Shown: piece after piece, positions 15,850-25,900 of the stretch
How the letters are laid out: every line of letters begins with the position of its first letter
How positions within the stretch are numbered: position 1 is the first letter of the stretch
Assembly: GCF_017115045.1 (NCBI RefSeq)
Contig: NZ_JABXKK010000085.1
Coordinates: 114,373-178,372, forward strand
Source: Nostoc sp. NMS8
GTDB lineage: Bacteria > Cyanobacteriota > Cyanobacteriia > Cyanobacteriales > Nostocaceae
DNA length: 64,000 bases
Reading direction: 5' to 3'
The notes under the pieces: generated by a model
The model's database searches: none
The model's input: the letters and a program-made list of their open reading frames with translations, nothing else
Told to the model about the DNA's origin: nothing
Program-made: the position numbers and the translations under genes

Positions 15850-18800
15850 TCACCAAGGATTACCAACCATTGTGAATCCAGCCCAGTAATAAGGATGCGT
15901 CAGGGATTCATCAGCGCTGTCAGCAGGTAAAGGCAAGTTTCCAACGACTCCCAAACCTTGCACTTGTCCATCCTTTACGAAAATCTGCCCTTTGACCATA
16001 GCTACCTGAGCCTCTCTGAGAGCTTCTGCCTTAATCGGGGCTGTCTTTAAGTTCTCATAAAATTTCGTCATCAGCGCTGCTGTCCCAGCATCATTAACCG
16101 ACCAAAGACTAGCAACACTAGTTTTCACACCTGCCAGCACTGCTAAACCCGCAAATCCTAGTTCAGATTCTTCATCACCCAAAGCTGTTCTACAAGCACT
16201 CAACACCAGCATTTCAACTTCGGGTTCATTCAGCCGCAACTGTCGTAGTTGATTCAAGCGTAACTTGTCTTCCCACAGTTGAATATAGGAATTACTCAAA
16301 GCACCAGTGGCAAAATCGGCATGGGTTGCCATGTGAATAATTCCAAAAGGTTGTTGGCGGCGGATGGTTTTGAGATTGTCTAAGGTGGCTTGCTTGTCTA
16401 ACAATAATTTGCCCTGCCAGAGTTTAGACACCAGTGTTGATAATTCCAAGGGAACTGCTGGTAAAGGCTCTTGTCCTTGTGTACTCTGAGAAACTCCCAA
16501 CGCTAAAATTTGAGATTTTTTAATGTCTTTATAAAGGGTGTTAGTCAAGCTAATACTCGGCATCAAGCCAATACTATATTTTTCTACTAGAAACTCTTTA
16601 CCATCATGAAGCGCTGCCATTGGGGTTGAACGTAAGCCAATATCTGGGAGAAAAACTAGATTATTGATTTCTCTTGCCTGTAAATCTGCTTGTAGTGGTG
16701 CAATAATCCAGCGATAAAGTTGTTGGGATGAACGCAAGTAACCGGTGCGGCGACGATTTTGTGGGCTAACGATTTGATCACGAAATTCTTGAGCGACTTG
16801 GAGAACTTTGGCTCTGGTAGTTTCTGGGATGCGCTTGCGGATAGGATCGCCTTTTCCAGTTATTACGACTATTTCCAGTTGGTCGCTATCTTGTTCTGCG
16901 AGAGTATTCAATTGTTTAGTAGATTTTTGAGCTTTACCAAAACTTCCCTCTGGTATAACCTCCACAGGAACAAAGCTGATATAGATAAATGCAGGTTTAA
17001 CGCCAGTAGCTTCTTCAATTTTGCGAGCAATTTCTTTTGACTCATCCAGGGTTTTGATTCTAGGAGTAGGGATGCCTAAATGGTCGCCAAAATCATCTGT
17101 GAATTTATCTTCGGGTGTGGGATCGGTATTAATAATGGGGTTGTCAATTTTAGGATTATTGGGGCCAGGAACATTCGGTTTACCTGGAGTACATTGGAAT
17201 GAGCAAGGGGGAGGATTCGGGGTAAAAGTTGGGGTAGGAATTGGAGTAGGAATTGGGGTAAAAGTTGGAGTAGGAACTGAAGTAGGAATTGGAGTAGGAG
17301 TCTGACTGACATTGATTCCTATCTGTACAGGCACAGAAGACGAAACGCGGTCATTTGCACTAATTACAAAGGCATTTAGTGACCCATTCACATCAGTTGG
17401 AGGGGTATAGACTAAAGTATCGCCGTTAGATAAGGTAGTTACACCAGGGATGACAGGAAGGCCATTGACAGTCAGATTTCCTGTATTCACTACATCAACC
17501 TGGATGGAGGTGATGTCATTATTAGTATCGCTAACGAGTGGAGCCAAACTAGAGAACGTCAAGGTCACTGCTTGATTAGTCTGGGTATTGGGTAGCGATG
17601 AGTTTGCCGTTAATATCGGTGGGGTGTTGACAGATGTAATGGTGATTCGGGTTGGAGTACCAGTCGCATCTCCACCATTTGGCAAGACTGGAAAGTTGCC
17701 AGAAGCGAGGATTGAAGTGTCTCCCGCATTAATTGTTCCGGCTGTGCCATTGGTACTCGTCGCATCACCTACGATAAATGGCACATTATTTTGACCACCA
17801 TCATGTCGAATTGCGATAGTGCCTCCCGCAATGCTAGTGGTTCCTCCTCCTCCAAAATCCAAAATTCCGCCAGTAGCGATGGTTGTACCTGTCCCTATTC
17901 CTTGCACCAGTCCATTTGTCAGCACTTGGACATTGCCACCTTGACCAGTGTTACCAGCACCAAAGTCTGTTGTGGCTTGAGTATTAATACTGGTAAAAAT
18001 AATTCTGCTGTCGGCAGCATTGGTAGTCTGTAAAGTCACATCGCCAGATGTAACATTTCCAGTCCCATCTACTCCGATCGCACTGGCTGAGGCATTAATA
18101 CCATCATTAACGGTGATATTATTTGTAGCAGTTAAGGTGACTGTGCCAGCCGTGCCGGTAAAATCGCCACCTCCTGTTTTGACTACAGACGAGTTAATTG
18201 CCCCAGTGGTGATATTGCCGTTTGTGGTTGTTGCTACTACACTACCAGCGCTACCTGAATTACCAGCATCATTTGAAAAAGAATCAATCCTACCTGTGAG
18301 GATATTGCCTGCGGCACTCAAACTCACTGTTCCAGCAGTATTAATAGTATTAAACCCTTCAGTGTTGCTAGTATCGAGATTATTTAGAGTAATCCCACCA
18401 CCGCTGCTTGCGACTGTAATATTACCTGCCAAGTAGCCTTGGCCACTGGCGATAATGTTGCCCGCAACGATGTCGCCAGTCGCAGACAAGTTTACATTGC
18501 CACTATTGCCAGAAAAATTAGTAGTTGTATTGAGATTGCCCAGTGATAAACTAGCTCCAAAAATGTTAATGGCTCCTCCCGTTGTTTGGATGGTGTTGGT
18601 AGGGTCAACAAAGTTTACAGAACCAGTTTGTGAGGAGAGGCTGAAACTACCGCCAGTACCCAAGTTTAATGTAGCGACACCAGCAGCGGTCGTGACTCCA
18701 GGTGTAGCTCCGGTGATATCGTTGATGGTAATATTACCTGTGGCTTGTAAGTTGATATTTGCACCTGAGGCTGCGATCGCACCCCAAGAAACTGTATTAG

Positions 18801-20925
18801 CCCCAATATCTGCATCGCCAAAGGCTATATTGCCTGCTGTGGCATCAAAAGTCCCTGCTGCACCATCGATAATTGTCAATGTGCTGGGGTCTAGCAATAA
18901 AGTACCAAAGTTGCCATTGACGGCTGAAGTATCTACCAAACCGTTGAAGGTTAAGAAATTTTTGCCCGATACTTCTACAAAACCACCATTCCCGGCATTT
19001 GCTCCTCCACGAGCCGAAATTTTACCAAAATATTGGGTTGTGTCATTACCCCAAATAATGATGCGTCCGCCGTTTCCATTCAAATTGCTATCAGCATTAA
19101 TGACGGATTTTGAGTCCACATAAGCCCGATCTGCGTTGGGTAAAGTCCCCTTACCTTGAAAATCACCGCCAATTAGCACAGTACCGCCGCCATTGGTTCC
19201 AGTGGCGTTAATGTTGGCATCAATCACCGCGACTCGTTGACCCAAAGCAGTTACTTTACCGCCTGTTTGACTCGATACATCTACTGTTCCAGAAACAATG
19301 GTTGTCCCTGGAGTTGTGGGAATTGTCACATTAGAGGCTGTTAATTTTACACTCCCATCAGGATTAGTAGTTAACCCTGTGTTCCCAACTGTGAGCAATT
19401 CCGGTAAAGATACAATGGGAATTGTCCAGTTATTGGGTTGGCTGCTACTAGAGGCGAGGGGCTGAATTTCTAGAGTCAACAGATTTCCTGGCTGACTAAG
19501 ACGCACCCAATTTTCCCCTGGTACGGATGTGACAGAAATTTGTCCTCCCGGTGCTGAAAGTTGCCCAGTGTTGACTACAGTACCGCCTAATAAATTCAAG
19601 TTTTGTCCAGCACCTACTGTCAAATTTCCAGCGTTGGCGATCGCTCCTGGCTGGTTCGTACTAAAGGCAAATCCGTTGGGGTTTCCAACTAAATTACTGT
19701 ATTCATTAACACCGATAGCATTAAACCAACTGCTGCCAAAACCAATGCCGTTAGCTGTTGTCACCGTGAAAGCATTAGGCACATTTAAACTGGCGTTTGC
19801 TCCAAAAATAAATCCGGCTGGATTCATCAAAAAAAGGTTAGGATTGCCACCTGTTACTTGAATTAAGCCATTAATAACCGAGGCATTCCCGCCTGTGATT
19901 CGACCAAGGATATTTTGCAGCGTCGGACTAGCTTGAAAATTGGCGATTTGTTCTGGTGAAATCCCAAATTTTTGAAAGCTGTGGAACAGATTTGCACCAT
20001 CTCTAGAAGTTGTGCCGCCAGTAATATCAAGTCGATTGCCGTTGGGCGTAACAATTGTGTTTGTCCCATCGTTAGCAGGAACTATTTGTTGTGCTTGGGC
20101 TAATCTGGGACTTACCAGCGAGGCAATAACTAGGACTGAAGCGGCGATATTAGACAATAAGGATTTTTTGCGCCGCAATATAAAGCGACCTGTGAGTAAT
20201 TCTACATCGATTTGTAACTTATCTGCTAATCCGCGTCGCCAAAGTGCTTGTGCGATCGCTCGCTTAGACCAGAGTATTTGTTCTTTTTGTCTAGTAACAG
20301 AGATGCATTGAGGGTGATTTCGGTAAAAATAAAGTGGCTCTTTGACTCGTAGCACTTGGGCTACTTCTGAAAGTCGCAGACATAAGTCATAATCATAGGC
20401 ACAGCAAGAGAATGATTCGTTAACACCTCCCACTCGGTCATAAACCGATCGCCGCATCAAGCGGAAGTGAAACGTCATGAAGTTCACCAATAGACCTGCT
20501 TGAGAGTAAGGAATGTTACAACGATGACCGTAGCTGATAACTTTGCCGTCTTGATCTATATTTAAATAGTCGGTGTAAACAAATCCTGCTTCTGGATGGC
20601 GGTTGAGGACTGTGGCGGTCTGGGCAAGGGCGGTAGGGGCTAAGATATCATCACTGTCTAATATACCGATGTAAGTTCCCTTAGTTTGGGCGATTGCTGC
20701 CTTACAAGCCGCAGCAACTCCTTGATTCTCTGCCTCCACTACCCGCACTCGTTCATCTTGTTGAGTATGGACATGAGCGATCGCCACCGATCTATCTGTG
20801 GAGCCATTATCCCAAATTAATAGCTCAAAGTCTTGCCATGTCTGCGCTAAGACGCTAGTGATCGCTTCTTGAAGGTAAGACTCGCGGTTGTAATTGACGA
20901 TGACAATGGAGATCAGTGGCGACAT
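15850..20925 (-). CDS. Glycosyltransferase GT2 - TpsA exoprotein - CHAT peptidase fusion
   Basis: About 1691 residues from ATG 20925 (a GTG at 20958 would add 11; the ATG has GGGAA upstream). N-terminus: a complete-looking GT2 domain (about 1-230) with SIVIVNYNRE and the DSDD sugar-nucleotide motif. Then comes basic RRKK, a hydrophobic stretch and AQA, a Sec signal ending near residue 278. Next is a two-partner-secretion domain (DITGGT, NPNLFLMNPAGFIFG), a long beta-helix, a bacterial Ig/cadherin-like segment (SDTNNDITSIQV, DTLVYTPP) and a Thr/Pro linker. The C-terminal CHAT peptidase has catalytic-type HMATHADF (His near 1532) and LSACRTALG (Cys near 1576). The TpsA part should be secreted by the divergent TpsB. 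An internal TTG (20176-20178) just before RRKK could start a separate TpsA without GT2. Confidence 0.9.
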   Translation of the reverse strand: MSPLISIVIVNYNRESYLQEAITSVLAQTWQDFELLIWDNGSTDRSVAIAHVHTQQDERVRVVEAENQGVAAACKAAIAQTKGTYIGILDSDDILAPTALAQTATVLNRHPEAGFVYTDYLNIDQDGKVISYGHRCNIPYSQAGLLVNFMTFHFRLMRRSVYDRVGGVNESFSCCAYDYDLCLRLSEVAQVLRVKEPLYFYRNHPQCISVTRQKEQILWSKRAIAQALWRRGLADKLQIDVELLTGRFILRRKKSLLSNIAASVLVIASLVSPRLAQAQQIVPANDGTNTIVTPNGNRLDITGGTTSRDGANLFHSFQKFGISPEQIANFQASPTLQNILGRITGGNASVINGLIQVTGGNPNLFLMNPAGFIFGANASLNVPNAFTVTTANGIGFGSSWFNAIGVNEYSNLVGNPNGFAFSTNQPGAIANAGNLTVGAGQNLNLLGGTVVNTGQLSAPGGQISVTSVPGENWVRLSQPGNLLTLEIQPLASSSSQPNNWTIPIVSLPELLTVGNTGLTTNPDGSVKLTASNVTIPTTPGTTIVSGTVDVSSQTGGKVTALGQRVAVIDANINATGTNGGGTVLIGGDFQGKGTLPNADRAYVDSKSVINADSNLNGNGGRIIIWGNDTTQYFGKISARGGANAGNGGFVEVSGKNFLTFNGLVDTSAVNGNFGTLLLDPSTLTIIDGAAGTFDATAGNIAFGDADIGANTVSWGAIAASGANINLQATGNITINDITGATPGVTTAAGVATLNLGTGGSFSLSSQTGSVNFVDPTNTIQTTGGAINIFGASLSLGNLNTTTNFSGNSGNVNLSATGDIVAGNIIASGQGYLAGNITVASSGGGITLNNLDTSNTEGFNTINTAGTVSLSAAGNILTGRIDSFSNDAGNSGSAGSVVATTTNGNITTGAINSSVVKTGGGDFTGTAGTVTLTATNNITVNDGINASASAIGVDGTGNVTSGDVTLQTTNAADSRIIFTSINTQATTDFGAGNTGQGGNVQVLTNGLVQGIGTGTTIATGGILDFGGGGTTSIAGGTIAIRHDGGQNNVPFIVGDATSTNGTAGTINAGDTSILASGNFPVLPNGGDATGTPTRITITSVNTPPILTANSSLPNTQTNQAVTLTFSSLAPLVSDTNNDITSIQVDVVNTGNLTVNGLPVIPGVTTLSNGDTLVYTPPTDVNGSLNAFVISANDRVSSSVPVQIGINVSQTPTPIPTSVPTPTFTPIPTPIPTPTFTPNPPPCSFQCTPGKPNVPGPNNPKIDNPIINTDPTPEDKFTDDFGDHLGIPTPRIKTLDESKEIARKIEEATGVKPAFIYISFVPVEVIPEGSFGKAQKSTKQLNTLAEQDSDQLEIVVITGKGDPIRKRIPETTRAKVLQVAQEFRDQIVSPQNRRRTGYLRSSQQLYRWIIAPLQADLQAREINNLVFLPDIGLRSTPMAALHDGKEFLVEKYSIGLMPSISLTNTLYKDIKKSQILALGVSQSTQGQEPLPAVPLELSTLVSKLWQGKLLLDKQATLDNLKTIRRQQPFGIIHMATHADFATGALSNSYIQLWEDKLRLNQLRQLRLNEPEVEMLVLSACRTALGDEESELGFAGLAVLAGVKTSVASLWSVNDAGTAALMTKFYENLKTAPIKAEALREAQVAMVKGQIFVKDGQVQGLGVVGNLPLPADSADESLTHPYYWAGFTMVGNPW
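17225..17302. repeat. Coding 12-bp repeats for the Thr/Pro linker
   Basis: Plus-strand units related to GGAGTAGGAATT recur about six times and encode alternating TPIP/TPTF tetrapeptides. They join the beta-helix to the CHAT region. Confidence 0.85.
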
Positions 20926-21111
20926 CGAAGTATTCCCAAGTTTTTTACCTGTTACCACAATATAGTGCTAGGGACTATCACTTAGAATAAATCGCCGTTA
21001 ATTATAGTTTTAGTTACAAATCTTCTGAAATCTGAATGTCAAAAATATGATATTGAAATACTTATCGTATCCCCATCAGCCCAGTCGTTAGATAAGACAC
21101 TCCATTGAGAA

Positions 21112-22947
21112 ATGAGCAAAGAAACAGAAACTAGTATTAAATCTGAAATAATTACTCAGCAAAAGATTGTCTGTTTCTCTCATCAGGTAGAAACTTGGCG
21201 GAGTTTGGCAACTACTAAACGGAGTAAGCACAGTTTCAGTTTTCAGTGTTGCTTGCTAATTCTGCCTGCGGTCTGGATTTTAACTGCAAATGAACTGAAA
21301 GCTACAGCGAACATTTTTACACCAGACTCGGCTAAAAATAGCAGTCAGCCAGAGTTACAAATAGTACAAGAAACAGAACCTACCCCGACAACTAAGCCCA
21401 ATCAAACCGAACCGAATCCACAACCAGAAACACCACAACGTATTCGGGTTCGTAAAATCCAGGTTGTAGGTAGCACAGTTTTTAATGAAAATGACTTTAA
21501 TCCAGTAGTCAAACCCTTTGAAGAACGGGATTTAACTTTAGAAGAAATCAGACAAGCCGCAGATGCTATTACCCAGCTTTACCTAAATAAAGGTTATATA
21601 AATTCCAGAGCAGTTCCAGACACTAAACAATCTAGTACCGCAGATGGTGTTGTAGTAATTCGGGTGTTGGAAGGGCGTTTGACTGAGATTGAGATTCAGG
21701 GGACGCGGCGATTAAACCCATCTTATATTCGTAGTCGCATCCAATTAGGTGCTAGTATCCCTCTCAATACTGGTAAGCTCGAAGAACAACTAAAATTGTT
21801 GCGACTCGATCCCCTATTTACCAATGTGGAAGCGCGTCTGCGTCCAACGGGTAAAGTTGGTCAAAGTGTTCTCATTGTCAGAGTTGAAGAGGCAAACCCT
21901 TTAACTGGTAGCTTGGGTGTAGATAATTATTCGCCTCCCAGTATTGGAGCGGAAAGATTGGGTGTTGAACTGCGATCGCGCAATTTAACCGGTATGGGAG
22001 ATGAGTTAGCAGGCTCATATTACCATACACTCTCTGGTGGTTCAGATGCCTTTGATTTTAGTTATCAGGTTCCTGTGAACGCCATGAATGGCAAAGTGCA
22101 GATTCGAGCAGCATTGAATCGTAACGAAATCACTGAGCCACCCTTTAATGCTTTTGGCATTCGGGCAAACCAGGATCTTTATGAAATCAATTATCGTCAA
22201 CCATTGATGCGATCGCCTAAAGAAGAATTTGCCTTATCTTTAGAATTTACCTATCAAGATGGTCAAACTTTCCTGTTTGATAACCTCGCAACTCCCTTTG
22301 GCATTGGGCCTGATGCCAATGGCGTGAGCCGCACCAGTGTAATTAAATTTGGTCAAGATTATATCAAGCGCGAACCTCAAGGAGCTTGGTTTTTGCGATC
22401 GCAATTTAACTTTGGCATTGATATATTAGATGCAACTATCAACAATGACCCCATACCCGATGGTCGCTTTTTTAGTTGGCTAGGTCAAGCCCAGCGCGTG
22501 CAGCAACTTAGCAACGATCATTTATTGCTCATCCAAGCAGACTTGCAGCTGACACCAGATAGTCTTTTACCTTCCCAGCAATTTGTCATTGGCGGCGGAC
22601 AATCTGTAAGGGGATATCGTCAAAATATCCGTTCTGGGGATAATGGATTTCGGGTAGCGATCGAAGATCGGTTTACAGTGCAGCGTAATGAATCTGGATT
22701 ATCCACAATTCAACTTGCGCCATTTGTAGATATGGGAGCCGTCTGGAATCAGTCTAATAATCCTAATCAGCTACCCAATCAAACTTTTTTAGTGGGTGCA
22801 GGGTTAGGATTCTTGTGGAATCAGGCATTGGGAATTGATAATCTCTTTATGCGTCTCGATTATGGATTTCCATTTATCGATCTTAGTGATCGTGGTAATA
22901 ATGCTCAAGATGATGGCTTTTACTTTAGTCTTCGCTATCAACCCTAA
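21112..22947 (+). CDS. ShlB/FhaC-family TpsB outer-membrane transporter
   Basis: 611 residues. A long N-terminus with a hydrophobic signal-like segment (about 43-58, CCLLILPAVWILT) is followed by a Pro/Thr-rich linker (88-110). A POTRA_2 domain (about 111-185) begins IRVRKIQVVG, then a ShlB-type region and a 16-strand beta-barrel (about 265-611) with the lid-loop VRGY motif near 497 and an aromatic C-terminus (FYFSLRYQP). TpsB proteins bind the TPS domain of a partner and secrete it through the barrel. It is divergent from the TpsA-CHAT gene; the start codons are about 190 bp apart, so partner assignment is strong. Shared control from that interval is likely. Confidence 0.94.
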   Translation: MSKETETSIKSEIITQQKIVCFSHQVETWRSLATTKRSKHSFSFQCCLLILPAVWILTANELKATANIFTPDSAKNSSQPELQIVQETEPTPTTKPNQTEPNPQPETPQRIRVRKIQVVGSTVFNENDFNPVVKPFEERDLTLEEIRQAADAITQLYLNKGYINSRAVPDTKQSSTADGVVVIRVLEGRLTEIEIQGTRRLNPSYIRSRIQLGASIPLNTGKLEEQLKLLRLDPLFTNVEARLRPTGKVGQSVLIVRVEEANPLTGSLGVDNYSPPSIGAERLGVELRSRNLTGMGDELAGSYYHTLSGGSDAFDFSYQVPVNAMNGKVQIRAALNRNEITEPPFNAFGIRANQDLYEINYRQPLMRSPKEEFALSLEFTYQDGQTFLFDNLATPFGIGPDANGVSRTSVIKFGQDYIKREPQGAWFLRSQFNFGIDILDATINNDPIPDGRFFSWLGQAQRVQQLSNDHLLLIQADLQLTPDSLLPSQQFVIGGGQSVRGYRQNIRSGDNGFRVAIEDRFTVQRNESGLSTIQLAPFVDMGAVWNQSNNPNQLPNQTFLVGAGLGFLWNQALGIDNLFMRLDYGFPFIDLSDRGNNAQDDGFYFSLRYQP

Positions 22948-23048
22948 TAATTTTGGCTGCATTATACTTATTATGCTAAATTCACAACTTCTAAAAGGGA
23001 ATAGAGAACTCTTAAGGCACTGATAAAGAAAAAAATAATTAACTCTTG

Positions 23049-23257
23049 TGGGTTGGGCATCTTGCCAGCCGGGAATTGAAATTCCCGTCTAATAGCTAAA
23101 GTCATCTGAAGATGACTAAATATCGCCAAAAATTTCCAGTCTACTTCAGTATACTTAAGCTATTAGCCCGAAAATTTATTTTCGGGCGGGCATGGAAGCC
23201 AACAGTTAAGCTATTTCCACCTTAAGTTGACACCAATGGCATCTTGCCCGCCCCACA
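23049..23257. repeat. Composite inverted-repeat element with several hairpins
   Basis: GGGCATCTTGCC opens and GGCATCTTGCCCGCCC closes the region. Inside are CGGGAATTGAAATTCCCG (23070-23087), AGTCATCTGAAGATGACT (23100-23117) and CCCGAAAATTTATTTTCGGG (23167-23186). CTAATAGCT and AGCTATTAG form a longer imperfect inverted pair. It looks like non-autonomous repeat DNA downstream of the TpsB gene. Confidence 0.65.
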
Positions 23258-23543
23258 ATATTAGATAATTTAGCCCCTACACCCCTAATGAAGCCTTCTT
23301 CACCCTTCTTCACCATATTGATTGGTGTTTTCCGCAAGCAAAATGCTATTTTACTTAGTAAAAATGCTATTTTGCTTTTGATTTCAGTATTTTCCACAGT
23401 TAACTACCTTTCTCTCCTGCGTTAACTTAATCTTTAAACCTAAGAATATTCACTTTTTCTGGAATTTAAATTTTCCGGTGTGTATTTACACACAGATCAA
23501 AATTAAGTCTATAACTTTAACAAAGAATTACAGGAGTAAACTT

Positions 23544-23795
23544 ATGACAGAATCTAACTCGCAAGACAAAAACAACTTTCTCTATCCTCGTAGTCGGTAT
23601 TATGGTAAATTCCAGCCAGAAAACTTAGTGTTTAATGCTAACCTCCAAGAATTTGCCCAAAAAATTAGTTACATCACCTGCCTAGAAACAGGGGGAAAAC
23701 TGTCTCAGGATGAAGCTTACGAGCAAATTAAGGTACTTTGGAAACAGTTGAAACACAGTAAAAAGCAACTGGCTATTAGTGATAAAGAAGTTTGA
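23544..23795 (+). CDS. Small conserved cyanobacterial protein (83 aa)
   Basis: ATG at 23544 is preceded by AGGAG at 8-bp spacing, which decides the start; a frame from 23478 has no RBS. The protein begins MTESNSQDKNNFLYPRSRYY and has FNANLQEFAQKISYI and a helical C-terminus KVLWKQLKHSKKQL. I recognise it as a small protein family common in cyanobacteria without known function. No membrane segment. The 80 bp upstream contain A/T-rich DNA suitable for a promoter, but no clear consensus was seen. Confidence 0.8.
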   Translation: MTESNSQDKNNFLYPRSRYYGKFQPENLVFNANLQEFAQKISYITCLETGGKLSQDEAYEQIKVLWKQLKHSKKQLAISDKEV

Positions 23796-24010
23796 AATAA
23801 TCGGCATTGGAAAGAGGCGGGGGGCAGGGGCATAAAGAGGTAATTTTCTGATTCTCCCTCATCGCTTTTAGGAATAAGAATTAAATAACATACAATACAA
23901 TTTATGTTCCTGGCTTACCTCACCCTCAATCCCTCTCCTTATAAAGGAGAGGGAAGTTAGAAATAGGATGAAGTTTTGCATTCTTATTCAATGCATTGTT
24001 CCTTACCTAG

Positions 24011-25042
24011 TTAATTACCTTCTACCAAAGTCCAGAAATAGCCATCTGGTGAGACAAAAGAGAAACTCGTCTCGCCAAATTCATTACTAATGATGTCTGT
24101 AACTTTTTGTGCAGTACTTGCCTTGATGCGATCGCTATATTCCTGTATTCCTTTAACTCGATAGGTATATAAAGACATACCCAAGCTACCTGGTTGGGCT
24201 GCCTCAAAGCGCGATTCTAAATCAGTGGATTCTGGGAATCGGATCACATAAAGTCTACCGCTACGTGTAGCCATGAGGTCAGACTGAGAAGAACGAGGAT
24301 CGTCAAAGGTAGTGACAATAAACTTTTCACCAGGATTAAGGTCAAAAATATCTTTACCTGCTGGCGAAGATTCATAGCTAGTTTCGACACCATCCCGCAC
24401 ACGCAGCAAACCCAAAACTTCTTCATAAAACTTCAGGGTTTCTTTGCTGTCATCTTGAACAATAATCCCCATGTGGGTAAACTGACTAGTTTTGAGTGCC
24501 GCATTCTGGTTAACTTGTCCGTAATGCGGTAATGTATAGCCAAACCGTTGAAACAAAACTTGTCTAGCTAAAGGTTGCAGCAGCAACATTTCTCGCACGC
24601 CAACTGCTGGTTCAATAAAAGGACGGCTTTTCCTCTCTTTGTTGTAGATGACTTCCCAATAAGGGTTAGAGTACCTAATAGGGAAACCTGCTGCCTTTGC
24701 ATCTTCTATATGATTTAAGATACTTAAAACATCCGCAGTTAAGCTTGTTGCCCAGCGATTTCCCTTAATTTTCATTGACGCTGTTCCCAAACCTTCATTG
24801 GTGGGATTTTGCCAAACCATCAGCCGAATCAAACCATGATCTGCATTTTGGTGGTATAAACGAATTGAGCGTAAAGACGAATTCACCCCATATAATTGAT
24901 GGGCTACATCTGCGGTTAATTCACCCACTTTACCAATGCGATAGCCAAATTGCTCCCAATACTGAATTGCAGAAATTGGCTCTGGGATGCCGATGCAGAC
25001 TTCATAGATACCTTCAATAGTGGTTTGTTGTTCGTGAGTCAT
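24011..25042 (-). CDS. VOC-family (glyoxalase/dioxygenase fold) protein
   Basis: 343 residues arranged as two VOC modules. The N-terminal module (about 10-150) starts GIYEVCIGIPEPISAIQYWE. The C-terminal module (about 185-340) starts QFTHMGIIVQDDSKETLKFYEEVLG and ends FSFVSPDGYFWTLVE. Possible metal ligands are the His in FTHMG and a C-terminal Glu. Members isomerise, open rings or bind small molecules. The fold does not reveal the substrate. It is divergent from the 25268 gene, and linkage to the synthetase pair beyond it is only positional. The gene starts ATG at 25042 immediately before an STRR-rich gap. Confidence 0.8.
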   Translation of the reverse strand: MTHEQQTTIEGIYEVCIGIPEPISAIQYWEQFGYRIGKVGELTADVAHQLYGVNSSLRSIRLYHQNADHGLIRLMVWQNPTNEGLGTASMKIKGNRWATSLTADVLSILNHIEDAKAAGFPIRYSNPYWEVIYNKERKSRPFIEPAVGVREMLLLQPLARQVLFQRFGYTLPHYGQVNQNAALKTSQFTHMGIIVQDDSKETLKFYEEVLGLLRVRDGVETSYESSPAGKDIFDLNPGEKFIVTTFDDPRSSQSDLMATRSGRLYVIRFPESTDLESRFEAAQPGSLGMSLYTYRVKGIQEYSDRIKASTAQKVTDIISNEFGETSFSFVSPDGYFWTLVEGN

Positions 25043-25267
25043 AATGAGTGCTGAGTTAGGAGTTGGGAGTTTTCATGCAGAGACATGGAAACAAGAGAAA
25101 AGAAAGTGTTTACAAAAGTATCTCAGAAAGAATCTGAAAAACAACAACCTTTTTTTGTAGCTTATGATGTACTTACAAAAGTGAGATATCTAATATATAA
25201 AGTTCAAAATTCTTCTGATTACACGTAATTAGCGATCGCAATCAAATTTTTTAACAGGAGTTAAGCT

Positions 25268-25891
25268 ATGGCGCAGCGATTGACTCAAGAGCAATTATCA
25301 CAAATAGTCACAGAAGTACAAGGGCTGCAATTGCGTCGGGATGCAGAACTAGACCAACAGCAGGTTAGAGAAATTTTACAGGAGTTGAATTTACCGCCTG
25401 AGTTATTAGATGAAGCGCTGATTCAGTTAAATCGCCGCCAAGCACTGGAGGTACAGCAACGCCGGAATCGATGGATGATCTCTGGAGTGGTGGCAGTTGT
25501 AGTGGTTGTCATTGCATCTACAATATTTTTTATGCAGCAGCAAAATTCTGCACTTTCTCGTGTTTCTGCTCAACAAGACCGCATCACTTTGGCACAAAAT
25601 AGTAGCGAGAACTTAAAGACAATTTCCCGCCAAACTAATCCAGAAGTGTTGTATCATGTCACCTTAAAGGATGCTCCTTTAGGTAAAAAGCTGGCTCTCT
25701 CTTGTAATTGGATTGACCCAAGCGGTCAAATTGTCAAGCAAAACAACTATCAAACCCGCGAGATTAATACGTCTGTTTGGGATACGCAGTGTCGCTACAC
25801 TATTAACTCGGCTGCAACTGTTGGTAATTGGAAAGTGCAGATGTTCCTAGAAGGTCGGCAGATTAGCGATGAAACTTTTGAAGTTAAATAA
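25268..25891 (+). CDS. Single-pass membrane protein, conserved cyanobacterial hypothetical
   Basis: 207 residues with RBS AGGAG upstream of ATG 25268. An N-terminal helical region (1-66, with QQVREILQELNLPPELLDEAL) precedes one membrane helix (about 68-89, WMISGVVAVVVVVIASTIFF). A C-terminal beta-rich domain (about 110-207) has two Cys in LALSCNW and WDTQCRY that could pair outside the membrane, and ends GNWKVQMFLEGRQISDETFEVK. That C-terminus resembles a small immunoglobulin-like stress or adhesion domain. Only 9 bp separate it from the asparagine-synthetase-like gene, so the two are probably co-transcribed. Function unknown. Confidence 0.78.
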   Translation: MAQRLTQEQLSQIVTEVQGLQLRRDAELDQQQVREILQELNLPPELLDEALIQLNRRQALEVQQRRNRWMISGVVAVVVVVIASTIFFMQQQNSALSRVSAQQDRITLAQNSSENLKTISRQTNPEVLYHVTLKDAPLGKKLALSCNWIDPSGQIVKQNNYQTREINTSVWDTQCRYTINSAATVGNWKVQMFLEGRQISDETFEVK

Positions 25892-25900
25892 ATAGTCCAG

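Noticed and set aside
18455..19123. Long plus-strand open frame inside the TpsA gene
   Set aside because: It is antisense to the beta-helix coding region and arises from biased codon use; no start signal or domain.
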